Part shown: piece after piece, positions 60,202 to 64,000 of the stretch
How positions within the stretch are numbered: the first letter of the stretch is position 1
Layout: the number at the start of each line of letters is the position of its first letter
Source of the DNA: JBBDYG01 sp040901765
Lineage (GTDB): Bacteria; Planctomycetota; Planctomycetia; Pirellulales; Lacipirellulaceae
DNA length: 64,000 nucleotides
Assembly: GCA_040901765.1 (NCBI GenBank)
Contig: JBBDYG010000033.1
Coordinates: 121,652-185,651, forward strand
Reading direction: 5' to 3'
The notes under the pieces: model-generated
Told to the model about the DNA's origin: nothing
The model's database searches: none
The model's input: only the letters and a program-made list of their open reading frames with translations
Translations under genes and position numbers: made by a program

Positions 60202-60705
60202 TCAAATCAAATCGAGCGGTGTCTGCCTTCGATGCCGCTTCAGTCCACATTCCTGGCAGATGCCCGAGATAATCAGCCGGTGGCCGGTGACGCGGAAGCC
60301 GTGCTCGCGGGCGACGGCTTCGCGGAGCGACACGAGTTCATCGCTTTGGAACTCAATTAGTTTGTCGCAAACCTGGCAGTAGAGGTGGTCGTGCTGGGGG
60401 TAGCCGTAATCGCGCTCGTAGACGGCCCGGCCGCTAAGGGTCATCTTCCGCAGCAGGCCCGCCTCGACCAGCTCATTGAGCGTCCGGTAAACGGTGGGCC
60501 GGCTGATCCGCTCGCCGTGCCGCTCCCGCAGCAGGTTATCGATCAGCTCGTCGGCGTCGAAATGGTCGTGCTTCTCGAAGACCCGGTCGACCAAGGCCCG
60601 CCGCTGTTGGGTGATGCGTTTCCCCTTGCTTTGCAGATACTCCTCGAACCGCTCTTGGGGGGAAAGGGAAACCTGGACTTCGGTAAGTGAGAAATCGTTG
60701 GACAT
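60202..60705 (-). CDS. fur: Fur family metal-dependent repressor
   Basis: 167 residues. The winged helix is KRITQQRRALVDRVF to RPTVYRTLNELVEAGLL, followed by the metal-sensing motifs HDHFDADEL, YPQHDHLYCQVC and CQECG. The Cys pairs are a structural zinc site. It could be Fur, PerR or Zur by sequence alone. A dyad resembling a Fur box lies just upstream at 60737-60760, suggesting autoregulation. Confidence 0.93.
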   Translation of the reverse strand: MSNDFSLTEVQVSLSPQERFEEYLQSKGKRITQQRRALVDRVFEKHDHFDADELIDNLLRERHGERISRPTVYRTLNELVEAGLLRKMTLSGRAVYERDYGYPQHDHLYCQVCDKLIEFQSDELVSLREAVAREHGFRVTGHRLIISGICQECGLKRHRRQTPLDLI

Positions 60706-60736
60706 ACGTCGCTTGCGGCTTGGCGACCGGAGCTTA

Positions 60737-60760
60737 TTGAGACAGTACCCACCGTCTCAA
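60737..60760. promoter_or_regulatory. Candidate Fur-type operator upstream of fur
   Basis: TTGAGAC, ten bases, then GTCTCAA: an exact 7-bp dyad, 32-55 bp upstream of the fur ATG. Its core TGAGAC...GTCTCA resembles the half-sites of some Fur boxes, but the spacer is longer than usual. No other copy noticed in the window. Confidence 0.4.
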
Positions 60761-60867
60761 GTCGCGATAAGAACAGCAGTTGCGACCAGAACAGCCGGCG
60801 CTATTGATTCTACGCGGCCCACTACTATGAAACAATCCTCCGCCGCTTGCGGCTTAGCGGGCATATC

Positions 60868-61146
60868 TCAACCCATCTGATCGAGCATCCGGTCGAGTGC
60901 CGTATCGAGCTTCTGAGCGGTCTCATAGGTGCCGCTCGCGATTTCCGACCGAATTCGTGCCACCAGATCGGCCCGGACGCCGTCGTTGCTCGTTGCCTGG
61001 ACGGCCGCTTCGGCGGCGGCAGAGATGTTTAGTTGGTCCCCGCCCGCCGGTCGCGCGACACCCTCCGCCGCCCGCCGGAACTGCGGGTTATGCGGGGCGT
61101 TGATGCCTTGTGCCGTATGAACCTGGCCTGGACCGTAAATCTGCAT
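60868..61146 (-). CDS. flgM: FlgM-like anti-sigma factor
   Basis: 92 residues. The N-terminus is unstructured; the helical C-terminus DQLNISAAAEAA, then VRADLVARIRSEIASGTYETAQKLDTALDRML, matches the FlgM helix pair that binds the flagellar sigma factor. No other flagellar gene is in the window, so it is solitary. The start ATG at 61146 (MQIYGPGQVHTAQGI) is clear. Confidence 0.75.
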   Translation of the reverse strand: MQIYGPGQVHTAQGINAPHNPQFRRAAEGVARPAGGDQLNISAAAEAAVQATSNDGVRADLVARIRSEIASGTYETAQKLDTALDRMLDQMG

Positions 61147-61994
61147 CGTTCAGTTCCCGCTTGCGGAAAAGAAGCTCAATAAGGGGCTGTGGTGGAACCT
61201 CAGCTTACCGGCAATCGCATTACTCTGCGATACACCTTTCCGCCGTTAGCCGTGACGCGCAGGCGCCGTTTTTGATTGGAAGACGGTTCGAGGCGTAGCG
61301 GAGCGTGTATGTTGTCTCAATCGGCCAGTGCTAGCACCGGCATCCACCGTTTCTTGAAAGGGCCAATCAGCCCTACGACGCCCGGTGTAACGCCTGTGCG
61401 GGTGTTGTGTGGCCTCGCCGCAACGCGCGGCGTTCGCCCTTCGCAACGGGCACACCGACCGTCTCGCCCGATTTGCTACGACCGAACGGACCGAACGGTT
61501 CCCAGGCCGCTTTTTCGGCGCGGCCGGATGGTAGTTCGCGCCCGGCCACCGGTCAAGATCGGTCGGGAATCAATAAACTTCTTTAACCTCCCAATTCATC
61601 CGACACGAACCCGAGACATGCGGGTTAGAATCATTGGCAGTTACCCGTGGGGCGGACACTCCTGTCCCCCATTCAAGAAAGACATTGCAAATGGTGAGTT
61701 CAAACTTCAAATGCAACAAGCCAAACGCCCTGGATTTGAAGGGGTTTTCGACGTTTGTTCACGATTCCCCGAAAATTCTAGAGCCGAACTGCTAGCAGCT
61801 TCGAAAATCAGCCCGCGACTCAGCCTCAAAGTTGTCGCATTTGAAGTTTGACATCACCAAATTGAAAAATGACAATTGCAAATTGAAAATTTAAGACTGT
61901 GCTTCCTCAATTTGCAATTTGCAATTCCTATTTTGCAATTTGCAATTCCCCCACTCCTAACGAATCGTAATTGTGCAACCTGCACTACAAGCCC
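61147..61994. other. 850-bp gene-free region with stacked inverted repeats
   Basis: It contains a diverged TTAGCCGTGACGC element (61243-61309), a hairpin at 61648-61672 (GTGGGGCGGACACTCCTGTCC) and two inverted repeats (61698-61852 and 61859-61949). An open frame across 61276-61851 (plus) has no protein-like features. Confidence 0.65.
61698..61949. repeat. Two consecutive inverted repeats (CAAACTTCAAATGC; AATTGCAAATTGAAAA)
   Basis: First: 61698-61720 with 61831-61852 (TTGTCGCATTTGAAGTTTGA as right arm). Second: 61859-61892 with 61908-61949 (repeated TTTGCAATTTGCAATTCC). The second is A/T-rich, unlike the rest of the window, and precedes the EF-hand gene. Confidence 0.85.
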
Positions 61995-62837
61995 ATGCCA
62001 AACATACTCCCCCGCATTGCGATGCTCGTCGCCATCGTAGTAACGATTGGCACCCACGCGCACGCCGATGACACCCCCGGCAGCGCCGCCTTCTTCACTC
62101 GCCTCGATGCTAACCAAGACGGGCAGCTAACCGCCGACGAAATCGCCAAGGAGCATCAACGCCTTTTTGCGCGTCTGGTCCGCAGCGGCGACGCGAACGA
62201 CGACAGCCAGCTTACGTCGGAAGAATTCACCGCCGCCCTCACCCCGTCGCGGCCCGAGAAGCCGATCGAAAAACAGCAGGACGCCGACTTTCCCGGCGCG
62301 AAGGCCACGAAGTGGCTCTTGCTCACGCTCGATACCAACCGCGACTCTCGGCTGGTGGCGGACGAAATCCCCGAAGAGTTCCAGCGCGTATTCGAGCGAC
62401 TCGTCGATCAAATCGACCGCGACGAAGACGACATCCTTAACCGCGGCGAGATCAACCGAGGCGGACCGCAACTTGCCCGGCAGGCAGTGCAGACCATTGA
62501 GCGGATGGAAATCAACGTCGATCGCGAGCTGGCCAAAATCGCCAAAGAACAGGGTGATCGCGCGAACCGCTTCGATGAAGCCCCCGACATGCGGCAGGCC
62601 CTTTCGGACCCGAGCAACGCCCGCGAATTCTTTGACCGGCTCGACGAGAACGGCGACGGTTATGTAACTCTGAAGGAACTTCCCGACCCACTCCGCGAGC
62701 GCCTGTCTCGCCCGTTCCGCCGCGCCGACGCCGATGGCAACGAGCGACTATCGCCGGAAGAATTCGCCACGCTCGCCCGCCGGCTCGGCGCGGTGGCGGG
62801 CTTTATGGAACGCCGCTCGGCTAAGCCGAAGCCTTAG
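61995..62837 (+). CDS. Exported EF-hand repeat protein
   Basis: 280 residues from the ATG at 61995. A signal peptide ends at THAHA-DD. Six EF-hand loops can be seen: DANQDGQLTADE, DANDDSQLTSEE, DTNRDSRLVADE, DRDEDDILNRGE, DENGDGYVTLKE and DADGNERLSPEE. At least four keep Asp/Asn at positions 1, 3 and 5 and Glu at 12. It should bind calcium outside the cytoplasm. A strong terminator follows. Confidence 0.9.
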   Translation: MPNILPRIAMLVAIVVTIGTHAHADDTPGSAAFFTRLDANQDGQLTADEIAKEHQRLFARLVRSGDANDDSQLTSEEFTAALTPSRPEKPIEKQQDADFPGAKATKWLLLTLDTNRDSRLVADEIPEEFQRVFERLVDQIDRDEDDILNRGEINRGGPQLARQAVQTIERMEINVDRELAKIAKEQGDRANRFDEAPDMRQALSDPSNAREFFDRLDENGDGYVTLKELPDPLRERLSRPFRRADADGNERLSPEEFATLARRLGAVAGFMERRSAKPKP

Positions 62838-62878
62838 CCGCGCTCGCTTGCGACGCGCAGTCGCTCAGCAACAAGAAC

Positions 62879-62921
62879 GGGGCCAGAACGCCAATCCAAG
62901 CGTTCTGGCCCCGAAGTTTTT
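62879..62921. terminator. Strong hairpin terminator between convergent genes
   Basis: GGGGCCAGAACGC and GCGTTCTGGCCCC pair perfectly (13 bp) around CAATCCAA, followed by a T run (62917-62921) on the plus strand. It ends the EF-hand gene and could also stop transcription from the PEP-CTERM relic. Confidence 0.9.
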
Positions 62922-62933
62922 ATTATTGGATGA

Positions 62934-63519
62934 CTAGCGACTACGCACGAACATCGCCAGGCACCCGGCCGCCACGACCATCATCGCCACGGACGCCGGC
63001 TCGGGAACGAGCGACGCGACTTGCGAAGCGCTGAGGACGTTATCGTAGATAGGCAGATCGTCCAGATCGGCGTTGAGATAATTTCCGATCGGTCCTCGTA
63101 GATTCTGAGCACCGATGACCAAGCCATTTGGCTCACTTTATGGCGCTGCAGTCGATAGTTGCTGAAATGCCGCATAGGTCGTGTTCGGGGCGTTGGGGTC
63201 GATCACAACACCCGTCGCGACTGCGACGCCGTCGAAGTACACGACATTGTTAGCGGCTGTATTTCGATCCCAAGTGATCGCAAAGTGACGCCAAGTGCCA
63301 TCTCGCTATCCCGTGGGGTTAGCGGCGTTCTTTGCGCCGACGAACATTTCGGCGTCGGTGCCGTTTGCGGGCGCATTTGGCAACACGTCCTCACCCCGGT
63401 TAAAAAAGCGAAATCGGTCGTCATTGGCTGTGCCGGCTCCCTCGTGAATGTCCACCAATACTGCCGTCTTAAAGCCCGTATTCACCGTGCCTAAGACACC
63501 TTGATTCGCGCTCGCACAC
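62934..63519 (-). pseudogene. LamG-like, PEP-CTERM surface protein gene, decayed
   Basis: The 3' end encodes LVPEPASVAMMVVAAGCLAM and FVRSR, a PEP-CTERM sorting signal. In the same frame upstream come DLDDLPIYDNVLSASQVASL, RDGTWRHFAITWDRNTAANN and FKTAVLVDIHEGAGTANDDR, parts of a LamG/concanavalin-type domain. Stops TAG (63306-63308) and TAA (63138-63140) interrupt it and no signal peptide or start is left. It was once a secreted surface protein processed by an exosortase. Confidence 0.8.
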
Positions 63520-63732
63520 GGCTCCTACGAGGCTGACCGCGCTAGCACTTCGCACTACTGAAAAACTCGCGAAATTCATACTCCCCCAGCCGCCGCAGCG
63601 AGTTTTCCGCTGCCAGCACGCCGAACCCGCGCCGGACCCCACCCGTAACCAACGATACGAACCCCGCCGCGGCCCGTGGGAAGCTAGCAGGTGCGGCGGT
63701 ACACTGGGCGGCGTTGCAATTGGCCGCGGGCG

Positions 63733-63776
63733 AGGACGCCGCGGCTCTCAATCCGCAATCCGCAATCCGCAATTCC
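63733..63776. repeat. One-armed tandem repeat (CAATCCGCAATCCGC units)
   Basis: CTCAATCCGCAATCCGCAAT units directly precede the start region of the last gene. No complementary arm in the window. Confidence 0.7.
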
Positions 63777-63788
63777 GGAGATCCTTCC

Positions 63789-64000
63789 ATGTTCTTCAAA
63801 CGCGCCGCGTTCACCATGTCGGAACTCGCGCTGTGGCTCGGCTTCTTGATGCTGCTGTTGGCCAACGGCTGCGGCCACAAGGAGAAACAGCTCGCGCAGA
63901 CGGAAGCTGCGATAAAAGCACGAACCGCCGCCTTGGTCGAAGACGCCGCAGCTCCCAACCCCCAACCCCCAACCCCCAACCCCCAACCCGCAACCCCCAG
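63789..64000 (+). CDS. N-terminal part of a lipoprotein-like protein, 3' end beyond window
   Basis: The ATG at 63789 has GGAG upstream (TTCCGGAGATCCTTCC) and the frame is open to the edge. It begins MFFKRAAFTMSELALWLGFL, then MLLLANGCGHKEKQ, a signal with a possible lipobox Cys at about 32. From 63948 the coding sequence is a 7-bp tandem repeat giving PNPQPPT-type residues. No family can be given. Confidence 0.65.
   Translation, partial: MFFKRAAFTMSELALWLGFLMLLLANGCGHKEKQLAQTEAAIKARTAALVEDAAAPNPQPPTPNPQPATP
63948..64000. repeat. Tandem CCCCAAC repeat inside the last gene
   Basis: At least six copies of the heptamer CCCCCAA with one variant (CCCGCAA), running to the window end. As seven is not a multiple of three, copies rotate the frame and encode a Pro/Asn/Gln/Thr tail. 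Confidence 0.85.

Noticed and set aside
63542..63986. Minus-strand open frames of 145 and 100 codons at the right end
   Set aside because: They are antisense to the better supported plus-strand start at 63789 and owe their length to tandem repeats.
63948..64000. CCCCCAA tandem repeat considered as a telomere-like chromosome end
   Set aside because: It continues an open reading frame with a good start, and similar short tandem units occur throughout the window.

Overview
The window is about 60% GC and reads as chromosomal DNA of a planctomycete, most likely of the Pirellulales type. This is an inference from gene content. The signs are a MoxR/DUF58/BatA-like/vWA membrane-protein operon, a PQQ-type beta-propeller protein, a b6f-like bc complex beside an A2-type cytochrome c oxidase with a very large multihaem cytochrome, a PEP-CTERM protein remnant, a eukaryote-like adenylosuccinate lyase, EF-hand and Cys-rich secreted proteins, and many small DUF433/DUF5615 type toxin-antitoxin pairs. 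I saw no rRNA, tRNA, CRISPR array, prophage or intact insertion sequence.

Layout. 1-10066 (minus): propeller protein > MoxR ATPase > DUF58 > BatA-like vWA > second vWA protein > DUF4175-like protein, probably an envelope-stress or surface-assembly operon. 10183-10868: two small membrane proteins, divergent. 10903-33046 (minus): a respiratory array of about 22 kb transcribed from the right: Rieske > cytochrome b6 > enlarged subunit IV > 1562-residue octahaem cytochrome > two cupredoxin-like proteins > dihaem cytochrome c lipoprotein > coxB > coxA > ctaA > ctaB > coxC > a DUF433/DUF5615 pair > cox4 > ABC ATPase and permease > Sco > DUF420 > a small CPTC protein. Together these encode quinol oxidation, electron transfer, oxygen reduction and oxidase assembly (haem A synthesis, copper delivery). 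A perfect CRP/FNR-type palindrome (33216-33233) lies upstream of the Rieske gene.

33502-43140 (plus): purD, two Cys-rich exported proteins, a large FtsX-type permease, mannose-1-phosphate guanylyltransferase, a Tat-exported esterase, ruvX and an NAD-dependent epimerase-like protein. 43280-54000: a plastic region with a metallo-beta-lactamase-fold protein, AbiEii-like, HicAB, BrnT-like and DUF433/DUF5615 toxin-antitoxin modules, a porin, a vWA protein and several gene fragments (MBL 3' end, VOC, vWA, broken DUF5615). 53983-62837: an alpha/beta hydrolase with Asp at the nucleophile position, an HD phosphohydrolase, purB, Fur with a candidate Fur box, a FlgM-like protein and an EF-hand protein. 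62934-64000: a decayed LamG/PEP-CTERM gene and the start of a lipoprotein-like gene.

The most unusual feature runs through the whole window. At about 15 gene junctions there is an imperfect inverted repeat whose arms are made of short degenerate tandem units. Unit families differ from junction to junction, and three occur twice. Some arms enter coding sequences. They would form long stem-loops inside polycistronic mRNAs.
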